From: Ochotona curzoniae
Lineage: Eukaryota > Chordata > Mammalia > Lagomorpha > Ochotonidae
NCBI RefSeq assembly: GCF_017591425.1
Contig: NW_024466218.1
Span: forward strand, 16,258,001-16,322,000
Length of the DNA: 64,000 bases
Reading direction: 5' to 3'
The notes below the pieces were generated by a model that saw only the letters and a list, made by a program, of their open reading frames with translations, did no database searches and was not told the DNA's origin. This document shows positions 46,256 through 57,235 of this stretch, piece by piece. The first letter of the stretch is position 1. Every line of letters starts with the position of its first letter. Position numbers and translations under genes: made by a program.

Positions 46256-46574
46256 TTTTTTAAAGATTTATTTATTTTTATTGGAAAGTCAGGTATACAG
46301 AGGGGAGGAGACACAGAGAGAATGATGATTCCATCCCCAAGTGACCCCAGGGCCGGAGCTGAGCCAATCTGAACCCAGGAGCCTGGAGCCTCTTCTGAGT
46401 CTCTCATGTGGTTATAGGGTCCCAAAGCCTTGGATCATCCTCGACTGCTTTCCCAGGCCACAAGCAGGGAGCTGAATGGGAAACGGGGCCCCCAGGATTA
46501 GAACCAGTGTCCATATGGGATTCTCGGGCATGCAAGGTGAGGACTTCAGCTCCTAGGCTACCAGCTGAGCCCTG
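46256..46574 (-). repeat. CSINE, antisense, inner copy of a nested pair
   Basis: Young-looking inverted CSINE: 'aaagatttatttatttttat', 'ggccggagctgagccaatct', 'gaacccaggagcctggagcc', 'tcctcgactgctttcccagg', 'gtgtccatatgggattctcg', 'caaggtgaggacttcagctc', 'ctaggctaccagctgagccc'. It lies in the T-tract of the SINE immediately to the right, so it inserted second. CpG-containing sites are better kept here than in its neighbour. Confidence 0.9.
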
Positions 46575-46575
46575 T

Positions 46576-46924
46576 TCTTTTTTTAAAAAAGACTTATTTA
46601 TTTTCTTTGGAAAGGCAGGTTCACAGACAGAAGGAGAGACGAAGAGCTTCCATCTGTTGGTTCACTCCCTAAATGGCCACAGTAGTCACGGCTGAGCCAA
46701 ACCAAAGACCAGAGCAGGATTCAAGATCTTCTTCTGGGTCCCTCATGCTGGTACAGGGTCCCAAAACCTTGGGCCATCCTCTACTGGTTACTCAAGCCAC
46801 AAGTAGGAAGCTGGAATGGAAGTCGAGCAGCCAGGATACAAACTGCTATGAGATGCCAGTGCTTCGAGGTAGAAGAGTAGAAGAGTAGCCAGTTGATCCA
46901 ATGTGCTGGTTCATCAACTGTCCT
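46576..46924 (-). repeat. CSINE, antisense, outer copy of a nested pair
   Basis: Inverted CSINE from 46576 to about 46911: 'gacttatttattttctttgg', 'ttccatctgttggttcactc', 'cttcttctgggtccctcatg', 'gggccatcctctactggtta', 'gcagccaggatacaaactgc'. The direct repeat atcaactgtcct (46913-46924) matches atcaattgtcct (46244-46255) on the far side of the inner SINE. That repeat is the target duplication of this first insertion. Confidence 0.9.
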
Positions 46925-47990
46925 GCTTTGACTTCTGGGATGTGCCCTTTACTATCCACTGGTAAATTCTCCTTAACTTGTCTTCCCTTCTTATTCCAGA
47001 ATTATACCAGGGCACTGGCTTACATACCTGGGTGTGCTTCAACTTGCTAAACATATATAAATAATCTTGCTTTGCACCAAAGGCACTATATCAGCCATAT
47101 TGTTTTGCACCAATAGATTGGTAGTAATATGTTCTCATTTTAATTTTGTGGAAAGACATCCAGTTATTCCTGGTTTTATTTAAATATTTTCAAGGAATTC
47201 CCTGCCTTCTGTATGCCATGACTTTCAGAGAGTTTGTTTTTAGACATCCAGACAGCTATTTCTTTGATTTTCTCCTTTGACTTATGTGGAACTCTGTAGA
47301 GTATTGAAGTCCCTGAATCAATGGCCCTAATCTTAATTTTTCAGTAACTTTGACAACTATCTTACTTTCTGCCTCTTCCATCTGGCCCAGAGCTAACCTA
47401 CTTCCCCTGCTGGCAGACATTGAGACCTTGGTGTTCTGCTGACTGACAGGGTGAGAGAGAGAGAACATACATTGTGGCCTGGTGGGGATGTTGTCAGATG
47501 CAATAAACCCGCTAGGGGTCTGTTTTCACAGAGTAGGGTAGGCCTGAGTGCTCCTCCAGCTACTGTTGCTTGTTCCCTAGGCTGTGCCCTGGTGCCCCAG
47601 GCTGGCTTCTGTGCAAGCAGCTAACAAAAGAAACCTTGCGACACTGTGCCAGGCCCCGAACACTTTTCCTGCTCCCAAATGTGCCTGTTTTACAAATCCT
47701 GTTACAATTTTACCTTCTTTTTGAAATGTCTCCCTACTAATTTTCAGTCAACAAAAAGCACTGTGCCCTTGACCTGGCCAGATCACACTTGTCTCTGACA
47801 TCCCTTACCTGGTAGTTCTGGAAGAGGACACTTGCAGTGTTGAAGGTGCATCCAGTCCTGCAGTGGCCCTAGCTATGTGCTCTGGGGCAAGTAAGTCAGC
47901 TTGACCCCACCTGTGTTCTCTCACTGCTCCAAGAGTACTGGCAGCAGTGTCCCACTCATCCAAGAGTTTGGGGTATTGTCATGATTCACT
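46925..47990 (-). mobile_element. probable continuation of the antisense L1 5' region
   Basis: Directly continues the interrupted sequence beyond the SINE pair. It is richer in GC towards 47480-47960, as expected for an old L1 5' untranslated region read in antisense. I do not recall a consensus line by line here, so the assignment rests mainly on context. Confidence 0.35.
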
Positions 47991-48740
47991 GAGCCTATGT
48001 CACTGCAATGTCTTTGAAGAATTGCAGTAGTCCATCATGGTGATTATGTCAGATAATTTTTTAAATCTAGACATATTTTCCTCCCAACTTTATGGAAAAG
48101 TATTTGAGAGCAGGTATTATACACTGAGCCTGTGCTTTTCCGGCAATCTGAATGGAGCCCTCACTCTCAGCACAGGCATATTTTGTAGTCTCCTGCCTGA
48201 ATGCCCCATTTCTGTTCACTTCTTCTCAGAATCTATTCTCTATAGAGAAACCAAAGTAAGTGTTGAGAAACATGAATCAAATTATGACACTACTGTGTTG
48301 AATGCTTTATGGTTTTTTAAAATGTACTCATTAATCCTGACTTTTTTCTTATTTATCAGATGATAGCACTATTTATACATGTGGATTTTTTTTTTTCTGG
48401 TATGATAAAATTGGATGCTAGTGTTTTGAGATGTAAGCAAGGTGTCAGTGGGGAAATCGGTGAACACTGTAATTTGAGTTTAAAGTGAAGTGAATTTTTT
48501 GTATTGGATGCAGAGAAAACTTTGGCTTCAGCGGAGGCCACATTATATATTGTCCTTTGGAGATAATGACCAAAAACAATGTGGTAAAGGAAATTCCTCA
48601 GGTAGCTTTGGAACTTGCCTTTTCTGCCTGAAGTCTTTCCTACTCTGTTCCAATGAAACCTTCAATCATGATTATTGAAATTTCAGTTTGTGTTCTCCGT
48701 CTCTAAAAGGCTGTAGGAATACATGAATAATACAGGATCG
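47991..48740. other. unique noncoding DNA
   Basis: No gene. The 108-codon ORF at 48037-48363 has no known domain. T-run at 48388-48397. Confidence 0.45.
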
Positions 48741-48744
48741 TAAA

Positions 48745-48860
48745 ATTTTCAGGTTATACACATTTTACTAAGTAGTTCACAGACAAGAAAACATGTGAAG
48801 CCTGGTAACTTTTCATATTCCACACATCTAGAAGGTTTTTACTTGGCATAAAGGACTTCT
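48745..48860 (-). repeat. MIR SINE remnant
   Basis: 'atacacattttactaagtag', 'cagacaagaaaacatgtgaa', 'gcctggtaacttttcatatt', 'ccacacatctagaaggtttt' follow the inverted MIR core. Confidence 0.5.
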
Positions 48861-50225
48861 GATAATCTACACAGGGTCAGAGTTGGGGTTGTATGCACAT
48901 TCCAGCTCACCTCACATTTTTCCAAAAAACACAATTTCTTTCTATGATATAAATTCAGATTTCTGGATACCTCAGGGATCTGTTCTCTGACCAGATCATT
49001 TTTTAAGTTTTAATATCATTCACATCTGAAAGGGAAATGAATATGATTTTTCTAGCCAAAAGCTATACTTGGAATATTAACAAAATATTTTATGAATGCC
49101 TATATACAACAGGGAAGAAAATATGTGCATAGAGTTTTCCTCTATATATCACAGGATATTAAAGAAGCAACTTAACTTACACAAGGAGAGAAAAATGGAC
49201 ATGCAACATTTGACTTTGAAAAGTTTTCTTAAAGTGTGGTTGTAAGACAGATAACTAACTAGCCATGAACCCAGGAATTTCTGTGTTTATTTTTTAAAAT
49301 ATAATTATGAAATAAAATATTTAAACAATATAGAACTGTCATTGTCAGTGTTGGAAAGTGTTTTAAAGCATAATAATTTGCACAATTTATGTTGTAAAAT
49401 AGACTAAATTCTGTCAAGGCAAGATATATGATTAAGTTTTTTGAGTCCCAAGACTTCTGTTCTTTGGTAGATATGCAGCAATAAAAGAGAAATAGCAATA
49501 TCCCATCTTCTTTTTGGAAGTTCACTGCTTTTTTTTTTGAGAAAAATTCTACCAAAAGGGATGATTGTATTGAATGCTAGAATTTTCAGAACATTCTTCA
49601 AACATTCTGGCATTTTATATTGGTTAAATAATCATCTTTATCTCAAAATCAGGTAATGGTCATTCTGGTTCTGGGAAAAACATTAAGGAAGTAAAGACAT
49701 TACCTGTGCAATGAGTTAAGACGTAAATGTCCACTATGAGCTTCGACTTTGAAAAGATTACACAATTTTTCCCAACATTCTACCTAGTAATATCTTTAAA
49801 TAATGTAACAGTATGAAATTTTTATCATAAAAAATAATGACTTTTTATTTCCACTGAGTTTTTGAAAAAAACATTTGAGTTGAAAATACATTTTAGCCTA
49901 TCTAGAGCAATTTTTCTTACAATGTGCCACTCTGCAAGGCGCACAATATATAATATGAATTAGAAGTAGAACTAATTACATTATATTTATCCTACTTTCC
50001 CTTTAAAAAAATTAAAGAATGTGTATTAGATAATATGGAATTTACCATTCTGATAAAAATATCTCTTAAAATTTTGTGCATGTGGGATATTGTCCAAATA
50101 TAGTTTAGTGGTGATTTTAAAAGCATCTATTTATTATATGGTTTTCTATGTATCTATCTACCTATTTATCTTTCCATCTACAAACATATCTTATGCCCCT
50201 CAATTGCCTAAATAAGGATGCTACC
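48861..50225. other. unique AT-rich noncoding DNA
   Basis: No gene. An imperfect ATCT tract lies at 50148-50180. The two minus ORFs at 49259-49613 overlap and lack coding bias. Confidence 0.5.
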
Positions 50226-50227
50226 GT

Positions 50228-50376
50228 GATACAAAAGCTTACAGTAGGGACAGATTATGCTCTGATGCCTCCCAGAGTGGACAATAACAGAAAACTGGAA
50301 TCAGGAGCCAGACCTGAAATTGAACTCCAATACATGAGGATGCTTTAGCTGTTTGGCCAAATGCCTGCCCCAGCCT
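50228..50376 (-). repeat. CSINE fragment, antisense
   Basis: 'ataacagaaaactggaatca', 'ggagccagacctgaaattga', 'actccaatacatgaggatgc' and 'tttagctgtttggccaaatg' correspond to the inverted CSINE core and head. The 3' block is missing or unrecognisable. Confidence 0.55.
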
Positions 50377-51600
50377 AAACTTATTTTAATTAAAGAAGCT
50401 ATACTTGTGTTGTCTTCTGTGTTGGAATTCTTTTTGATTTTATGTTCAAGCAAACAAAGGATACGATTTAAAAAATTTAAATGTCTACAGCATCTTTAAA
50501 CCTTCCCCTTCATTATAATCTCTAAAAGACAATGCATCCAATGCCACACACAGATGAGCAGAGCTCCACTTTTAATTAAGTTCAAGTTTCTGTAAGAGGT
50601 GCCAAACCAAGGTGGAAAGCAGCAGGTAAAATGAAAGGGTTGTAGGGTCCAGAACTTTTCTGATTTTCAGTTGTACCACAGGTTGTCTATAGTGGTCCAA
50701 AACCTGAGCAGCTGCAGGGCTGAGGGAAACGAGACATTGAGATCACCGGGGGAGGTGGGAGGAGAACACAAAGCTCCTTTGCCCAGGTTCCAATTTTGCT
50801 TTCTGGGTAAATCAGTACGCAAACCCTGTGGCTTGCTCCCAGGTGGAGCTTCACTGAATGCAACCCATGTGGCTTTCACAGCAGGGAGCAGATGCGCGCT
50901 GGGTCCATTTTCATGATTTCCGCTCCCCTTGCCATACAGAGTCTTTCACCTTAATAAATCTGATACTGCTGAATGGTGTGTGATTTCTTATCTCCCATTT
51001 GAGGCCAGCTGAGGATGAGATTTATTCTGGTCTGTGTGGCCAAGCCACTCTGCAGACAGTGTCAATAGGAAAGGTCACCCGCTGATTCGCTGCCTAGCAG
51101 CTAGTTCTTCAGGTCCTTTCCAGACCTGCTGCATTGAAATGTGTTCAGTGCCTCTTCAGGGGCAGAGGTATTAAAGCTAAATGTTATGGATGTGAAGGGA
51201 TGGCAGTGAGTGTGCTGGGCTGCAAAAGAGCTCAGGCTGGGGATGGAGACGTTGCCTGAAGAAGCAGAATTTATTTTCTGAACAAAAAGGGCTTTTCAAG
51301 GGACAAAAAGAAAAGGAAATTAAAATCAAACTGCCTTGCCTCTATAATCCAACCCTATCCTAACTGTCCACTCTTATTTTTCCTAATATGTGTCTTTATC
51401 TCAGTCTCAGACTAAAACCTTGCATGCATTTCATTTCTATTTGAAATTCTCTTTCCCTGCCTCCTTTTTGTTTCTAAGCAAAAGACTCAGTAGATGCTAG
51501 TTACTTAATCTAGCACTATTCATGTTGCGTTTGAGGGTTTTTGCTTTGAAAGTCAAGAATATTGATTTGTTCTATTTTCAAACTTCTAACTATAATTTTT
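50377..51600. other. unique noncoding DNA with a possible conserved block
   Basis: No gene. The stretch 50990-51200 keeps CpGs and low-repeat sequence (gtcacccgctgattcgctgc near 51076) and could be a regulatory element. ORFs at 50667-50916 overlap on opposite strands. Confidence 0.4.
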
Positions 51601-51601
51601 C

Positions 51602-51888
51602 TTTTAAAAATATTTATCTTGTTGAAAAGCCTAGTTTTAGACATACACACACGAAAGAGAAAGCGCTTTCGTCTCCAGATTCACTTCCCAAATGGTCGTA
51701 AGAGTCTCAGGTCAAAGCCTGGAATTACATCCAGGTTCAGTCTCTAAAATGAACACTAGTGACTCAGGCACTTAGATTTCTTATGTTGATTTTATCAGGT
51801 GCGTTAAGAGGAAGCTGGATTGTAAGTAGGATGCTAGAGTCACAGGCAGCATTTTAACCTTCTATGCCACAGGTTGAACCACTGTTAA
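51602..51888 (-). repeat. old CSINE, antisense
   Basis: 'aaatatttatcttgttgaaa', 'gagaaagcgctttcgtctcc', 'agattcacttcccaaatggt', core with 'tcaaagcctggaatt', 'agaggaagctggattgtaag', head 'ttctatgccacaggttgaac'. Strongly diverged. Confidence 0.6.
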
Positions 51889-51919
51889 TATCACTATTAA
51901 TGTTTAGGTGAAGAATTAT

Positions 51920-52138
51920 GGAGGGATATGGCCTTGGAACATGCAAGGCTAGACCAAAGTCAGGAACCAAAGCTTCTATCTGGGTCTCACACATGGGTAG
52001 CAGGAGCACATCTTCCTTTCTAGTTGCACTACTAGGAAGAGGGATGAAAGGAAACAAATCAAGACTTAGACCGGCACTCGGATACAGGCTGTGGACATCT
52101 GATACTGAATCCATTGCATCACAATGCCCATTGCTAGT
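51920..52138 (-). repeat. old CSINE fragment, antisense
   Basis: 'aaagtcaggaaccaaagctt', 'ctatctgggtctcacacatg', 'gaaaggaaacaaatcaagac', 'ttagaccggcactcggatac' and 'catcacaatgcccattgc' give the core and head of an inverted CSINE. It lies close to another antisense copy. Confidence 0.45.
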
Positions 52139-52540
52139 CTTTATTTCTTATCTATAAAATAAGTTAATCAGCTTCTTACATACAGGTGGCTATGATTGTT
52201 AAGTTAGATAACAATGCCATAGTGAGTAAATAATACATGTTAGCATTATACCATCTTGTGGTTTGGGGATAGATAACTACTAGTATTACCAGATAAATAA
52301 TCACAATAGCTGGTGATATTTCCTGTTTCCCAATTCAACAAGAACTTGAAAAGGAAAGGAAAAGCTGTTGGGGAGAAGTAACCAAAAAGGAGGCGGCACT
52401 TTGCCATATCAGGCTGACTTTGAAGGAGGTGCTGGCTTCCCAGCTGGACATCGGTTTGTATGAGCAGTCATGTGCATGCCACCTAATGAAGTAGCTGCCT
52501 AAAGAAGAAAAATACAAAGCAATGTTTTGTGCCACTCATA
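52139..52540. other. unique noncoding DNA
   Basis: No recognised repeat or gene. Confidence 0.45.
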
Positions 52541-52542
52541 CA

Positions 52543-52810
52543 TAAAACTTACTTGAAAGACAGAGTACGAGAGAGAGAGAGAAATTAGCAATAAATTAAT
52601 AAGAGACACAGAGAAATCTTCCATCCACTCTGTCACTCTCTAAATAGGTGACATGGCCAGGGCTGGGCCAGTCCAAAGCAGGAGCCTGGTTTTGTCTCCG
52701 AAACACCACAGAACATGGCAGACAACTGAATGGGAAATGGAGCAGGTGGGACTGAAACCAACACTCTTGCGTGATACTGGCATTGCTGGTGGTGGCGTAA
52801 CCCTGGGCAC
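52543..52810 (-). repeat. old CSINE, antisense
   Basis: 'ttacttgaaagacagagtac', a GA run, 'aatcttccatccactctgtc', 'gggctgggccagtccaaagc', 'aactgaatgggaaatggagc' and a head-like 'gatactggcattgctggtgg'. Part of the core is missing. Confidence 0.65.
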
Positions 52811-53400
52811 CTTTCTATCTGTTATAAATGCTGCTACCATCCTTCCAGCTGCTGCCATTCCAGACCATCTTTGACACATTATCCCATTTATTTTATTTAG
52901 AACCTTTACATAATATTTAAGTGTTCAATGCCAGTAGCCCATGAGATTTTTCTAGCAGGAATTTCCTGGGCTATTATGTTTTTTGTTTTGTTTTTGTTTG
53001 TTTGTTGAGAGAAAAATTTTATCTTCCCTTATAGAATAGTCTAGAAGTTAAAAAGTTTTAAAGTCAACTTGAAGATTTATCAGATACTGTACTTTCTGGT
53101 TTCCCTGATTGTTCCTATAACTACATATGTGAACTATCTCTGTCTGTTCCTTCCACTCAGTGTGCTGCTGATAGCTCATATAGCAGGGAAGTGGACAAGG
53201 AAGGGATCCATCACATTCCTAGTCTTAATAGTGTCACTGATTTGTGACATGATTCAGGTGCAGGATGAACTGTCAACCCAAAAAGTATAACTTGGCCTTC
53301 TGGAGACTGCATGCAGCTAACTTGATAACATAAGAAGAACACAATTCATGCTTAAAAATATTTTACATTATAATGAAGTTTGCTGAAATACTTAGGCTTC
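52811..53400. other. unique noncoding DNA
   Basis: No gene. A T/G-rich (TTTG)n tract lies at about 52978-53006. Confidence 0.45.
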
Positions 53401-53402
53401 TA

Positions 53403-53765
53403 AAGGCCAGCATTGTGATGCAGCAAGTTAAGCCACTTGATTAATACTCAGACTAAATCCAGGTTTGGACACTGGCATGCCATACTGGAGTTCTGGTTTG
53501 AGTCTTGACTGCTCTGCTTGTGATCTAGCATTCTGCTAATATGCCTGGAAAGGCAGCAGATAGTTCAAGTACTTGTGACCCTGCCACCAAGTGGGAGAAT
53601 AGGGCAGAGTTCCTGGCTCATGGCTGCAGTCTGGTTCAGAGCCATCTGTTGCATGGATTTGGGAAGTAAAATGGCAGATGGAAGATCTCAATCTCTCACT
53701 CTGACTTTTCTCTGTTTCTCTCTGCCAGTCTCTGTCACTCTGCTTTTCAATACATATATATTTTA
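53403..53765 (+). repeat. CSINE, sense, older, left arm of an inverted pair
   Basis: 'aggccagcattgtgatgcag', 'caagttaagccacttgatta', 'tggtttgagtcttgactgct', 'gatagttcaagtacttgtga', 'gagttcctggctcatggctg', CT-rich 'tctctcactctgacttttct' and the end 'ctgcttttcaatacatatat'. The sequence has the older CSINE head. A younger antisense copy follows directly. Confidence 0.8.
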
Positions 53766-54101
53766 GGACTTATTTATTTTTTATTAGAAAGTCAGATATA
53801 CAGAGAGGAGGAGAGACAGAGAAGAAGATCTTCCGTTTGAAGATTCTCCAAGTGACCGCAACAACTGGTGCTAGGCTGATCCGAAGCCAGGAGCCAGGAA
53901 CTTCCTCCAGGTCTCCCACACAGGTGCAGGGTCCCAAGGCTTTGGGTTCTGCTTGTCTGCTTTCGCAGGCCACAAGCAGGGAGCTGGATAGGAAGTAGAG
54001 CTGCCGGGATTAGAACCACCACTTAAATGGAGTCGTGGCGTGTTCAAGGCAAGGATTTTAGCAGCTGGGCCACCGTGCCAGACACTTTTCAATATATTTT
54101 A
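53766..54101 (-). repeat. CSINE, antisense, right arm of an inverted pair
   Basis: Younger inverted CSINE (53766-54084): 'gacttatttattttttatta', 'gatcttccgtttgaagattc', 'agccaggagccaggaacttc', 'ctccaggtctcccacacagg', 'caggccacaagcagggagct', 'gctgccgggattagaaccac', 'attttagcagctgggccacc'. It sits in the tail of the upstream SINE. The flanks cttttcaata..tatttta (53743-53765) and cttttcaatatatttta (54085-54101) are its target duplication, with a small TA-length change. Confidence 0.9.
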
Positions 54102-55190
54102 AAATAAATCCATCATGTTTCTCAAGATTTGAAATGCTTTGGCTAGCATTTCAAAGGTAACTTGGCCAGATTGTACCCTTGATAGAAATCAGCTAATGTG
54201 CCAGTTGATCTGCTAACCTGAGTTTTTGCAAATAAAATACATTTTATCACTCAGTTAGCTTGAAATATTTGCCCTGCATCGTAGCAAAGCTAAAAGAATC
54301 TTTTTAATGTCTATTTTCCCTTTGCCCTATTCTACTTAAATATACATGATTCTTGAAGATTTAATCAAATAAGGATGCTAGCATCTTCAATTGTTTTGGC
54401 CTTTGTGAGGATGTTGTTAAAAAGAGAGGTAGTATCCAGTTTGGATTTCTTACTGAATTTTTGAAAATGAACTTTGGCTATATTGCAACAGAATTAATGT
54501 GAAATTAAATATTACAGGAAGGTCATTATCAAAAGAGGTCACAGTGATGAATGGTCTGTTTAAATGAGACCACCAGAAAGAATTAGAACAGGAGCATATC
54601 AATACAAGTCAGTTTGCAAGACTGTTTTTATGCAGATTAAACTATAATTCAGGTTGATAAATCAGTAAAACACACCTTGTGACAAGAGTCAGATTTCTCT
54701 CCTGTTTATTATTTTTGTGTGGTGGGCCGTAGCAGGTGGACATAACTAAGCTAGAACATCGCAGTAATGAGCAGCAAAGATTAAGATGAGTGGCTGATGA
54801 TCATTTGGTTCAGACTACTGGACGTCTGGTCCAGCTTCCTTTCCTTTCAGAATGACTGCTAGTGAATTCCGGGCTGCCAGTAATTACAGAATTATTAATG
54901 CTGAGTGTGTTGGCAATGTGTGTTGTTCTGAATTCTGTTGCAGGTTTTTTTAGTAATCAACTTGCACTTCTAGATTTTTTTTTCTCCTTCTTTGGAAAGC
55001 TCTTGATGTCATAAATGTGTGCTTAACCACCTGAAGTTAAGAGAAATTCAACAAAAATATTTACAGAAAAGCCTGGGGTGTTTTGTGTGGTGCTACAGAT
55101 GAAGCAGTTGTAACCACAACAGAGATAAAGCCTGTGGTTTTGTGCTCAGTTAAAATTGGTTGGCTCCAGTAGATGTGATGGAATGAAATG
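54102..55190. other. unique noncoding DNA with a candidate conserved block
   Basis: No gene. The part at 54640-54960 is repeat-free and motif-dense (see the separate regulatory entry). Confidence 0.45.
54640..54960. promoter_or_regulatory. candidate conserved enhancer-like block
   Basis: Non-repeat sequence with E-box-like and homeodomain cores (gccagtaattacagaattattaatgc split across 54877-54902), and retained CpGs near 54728, 54761, 54823 and 54869. A balanced, complex composition unlike the AT-rich flanks suggests selective constraint. No direct evidence of function. Confidence 0.3.
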
Positions 55191-55194
55191 ATGG

Positions 55195-55330
55195 ATAGCA
55201 TGGCTGGGAGCCATGGCAGCTAGTTTAGTCCTGCACTTACCAGCTCACTGACCTTGGACAAATCATGAAAATTAAAACATATAGTAAAGTACATTGTACA
55301 TGATAAGTTCTCAATGAATATTTAGCATTA
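55195..55330 (+). repeat. MIR SINE remnant with internal deletion
   Basis: 'cacttaccagctcactgacc', 'ttggacaaatcatgaaaatt' then 'gataagttctcaatgaatat' join the MIR middle and 3' end. About 70 bp of the consensus between them appears shortened. Confidence 0.55.
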
Positions 55331-55514
55331 GGTGGCGTGAACTTAACTTCTCTGATCCCAGACTTCCCTCTGAATTAGGCAGCATATCTTGTATAAGTAG
55401 AAAGTGTGACAGATGCAATTGACCCACCTGCCTACAAAAATAGACTTGCTTGCTTTCAATGGTCTCCAAAAACATCCTGGATGAACAACTTACTTAATAC
55501 ATTAAAGTTTTTAA

Positions 55515-55770
55515 AAATGGGGAATGTGGCACAAGGAGTTAAGCTGCCACTATGACATTGGCAACCCTTATCAAAATGTCCATTTGCATCCTAGGTGCTC
55601 CACTTTTGTTCCACCTCTCTGTTGATATGCTTTGAAAAGCAGCAGAAGATAGTTAAAGTTGTTTCAGTCCATTCCACTCATGTGGGAGACCCAGATGAAT
55701 GCTAACTCCTTGACTTTGCTCTGATCCGGCCTTAGGTGTGTGAATAAATAAATCTTTAAATATTTTAAGC
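55515..55770 (+). repeat. CSINE, sense, diverged
   Basis: 'gaatgtggcacaaggagtta', 'agctgccactatgacattgg', 'aggtgctccacttttgttcc', 'gatagttaaagttgtttcag', 'catgtgggagacccagatga', tail 'gaataaataaatctttaaat'. The CT-rich block before the tail is deleted. Confidence 0.7.
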
Positions 55771-55794
55771 AGTGCTTTCATATTTCTGATAGCG

Positions 55795-55965
55795 GTGCAA
55801 TCCTCGCAGCTGTGTGAGACTGGGCATAATAATTTACCTACAGAGAAATTACTGGGGCAGAGATGCACTGTTTCTCCGAAGGGACACAGTTAGTCTACTG
55901 CCCTGCAGCCCTGAGACATAGATCTCTAACACTTAGCACTGTGCTGTATTCTGTGCTGTTACTAA
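55795..55965 (-). repeat. MIR SINE remnant
   Basis: 'gcaatcctcgcagctgtgtg', 'cctacagagaaattactggg', 'gcagagatgcactgtttctc', 'cgaagggacacagttagtct', 'aacacttagcactgtgctgt' follow the inverted MIR. Confidence 0.55.
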
Positions 55966-56995
55966 GAAAAGTCACAATCTAAGAGAGCCCTCTTGTTTCA
56001 GGAGAAAACAAAGAATGACCAAAGGGCTTATCCGTTGAACCTAAAGTCCCTAGACAGAGGGAAGGAACTGAAATTAGAATCTGCAACAGTATCATTTACC
56101 TCCTTTTTGCTTGACTGCAGTCGGTGTCATTTGTTCTACCCTTGACTGATCTACTGAATAGGCTTGGAAAGGAAGGAAATTGGGTTGGTCCCAGAATCTT
56201 CACATTGGGGCCGTGGTATGACCCAGTTATGTCACAGACAGCAAGTTTCACAGAAAGAAACAGCTTGGAGCTTGGCTGTGGCAGGAGAGAAGCCACATGG
56301 TCAGTGAGCATGGGATGCTGATACTGCAGCAGGAAATAGGCACCTAGCTGTGTGCCATCTTGGGAGCCTATGACATTGCCAAAACTATTGCAGTGCCTAT
56401 TTGTATATCATGGAGGTGATTCGTAAGGGTTATTGTAACTCTCTCAATTCTCTCATGAATATATATAATCGGATACCCCTCCCCCAACATGGGTATCAGA
56501 AATTCCTTTGTCATGAAGTAAGAACTTTTGATTCTTTATCTGGAGGTTAGGCTTCAAGTGTGCAGAAAGCATGATGAGATTACATTTTTTTTTTCACAGC
56601 ACAAAAGTTTACAGAAGTGATTTCCTTTACTTCAAAAGGCAGAGGAAAGTTGGGATTCTCATGCATGTGGCCATGCATGCACAAAGACATGTACACTTTT
56701 TTGTACATTCTCTTGTCTTTCTTGTAGCATTCTTTCTGACCAGAATCATCTTATGAAAAATGCACTCAAGACAATGTTCAGAAATTTCTCCACTTAAGAA
56801 ACCTTCCCTGGACCCCATCCTGCTAACTGAAGCTGTTTATCCTCCTCCTGGTGTGACTTCAATTGTACACCACAAGCATTTCTATTGCGGCATATATGCT
56901 GTTGCATTTTCATACACTTTTCTTCTTGAAAATGTTTAAGACATACATTCTCTCTTGCCCTTCTCTTTTCAAATAAAGTTAAAATGAACAAATGC
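55966..56995. other. unique noncoding DNA
   Basis: No recognised repeat or gene. T-run at 56584-56595. Opposing ORFs at 56096-56321 are shadows of each other. Confidence 0.45.
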
Positions 56996-56999
56996 TCTT

Positions 57000-57235
57000 T
57001 GTAAAAGAGAGACTTCCTACCCACTGATTCATACCTACAATGCCTGCAATGGCTGGATACAGGAACTCATTGCAAACAGCCAATATATGAGCCATGAACT
57101 GCCTCCACCCCTTTGTATAAAAGAAGAAAACTGGAATCGAGGGTGGAGCAGGGTCTCAAACATAATGATTCTGAGAATATATGTGTATTCTAGCTGATAA
57201 AAATACTAGCCTAAATGCTGACCCCCACAAGATCT
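57000..57235 (-). repeat. old CSINE, antisense
   Basis: 'agacttcctacccactgatt', 'tgcctgcaatggctggatac', 'gaactgcctccacccctttg', 'gaaaactggaatcgagggtg', 'gagcagggtctcaaacataa' and 'agcctaaatgctgaccccc' give the inverted CSINE order. Strongly diverged. Confidence 0.55.

Noticed and set aside
50148..50180. CRISPR-like short repeats
   Set aside because: It is an imperfect ATCT microsatellite; no spaced identical repeats exist and the DNA is mammalian.
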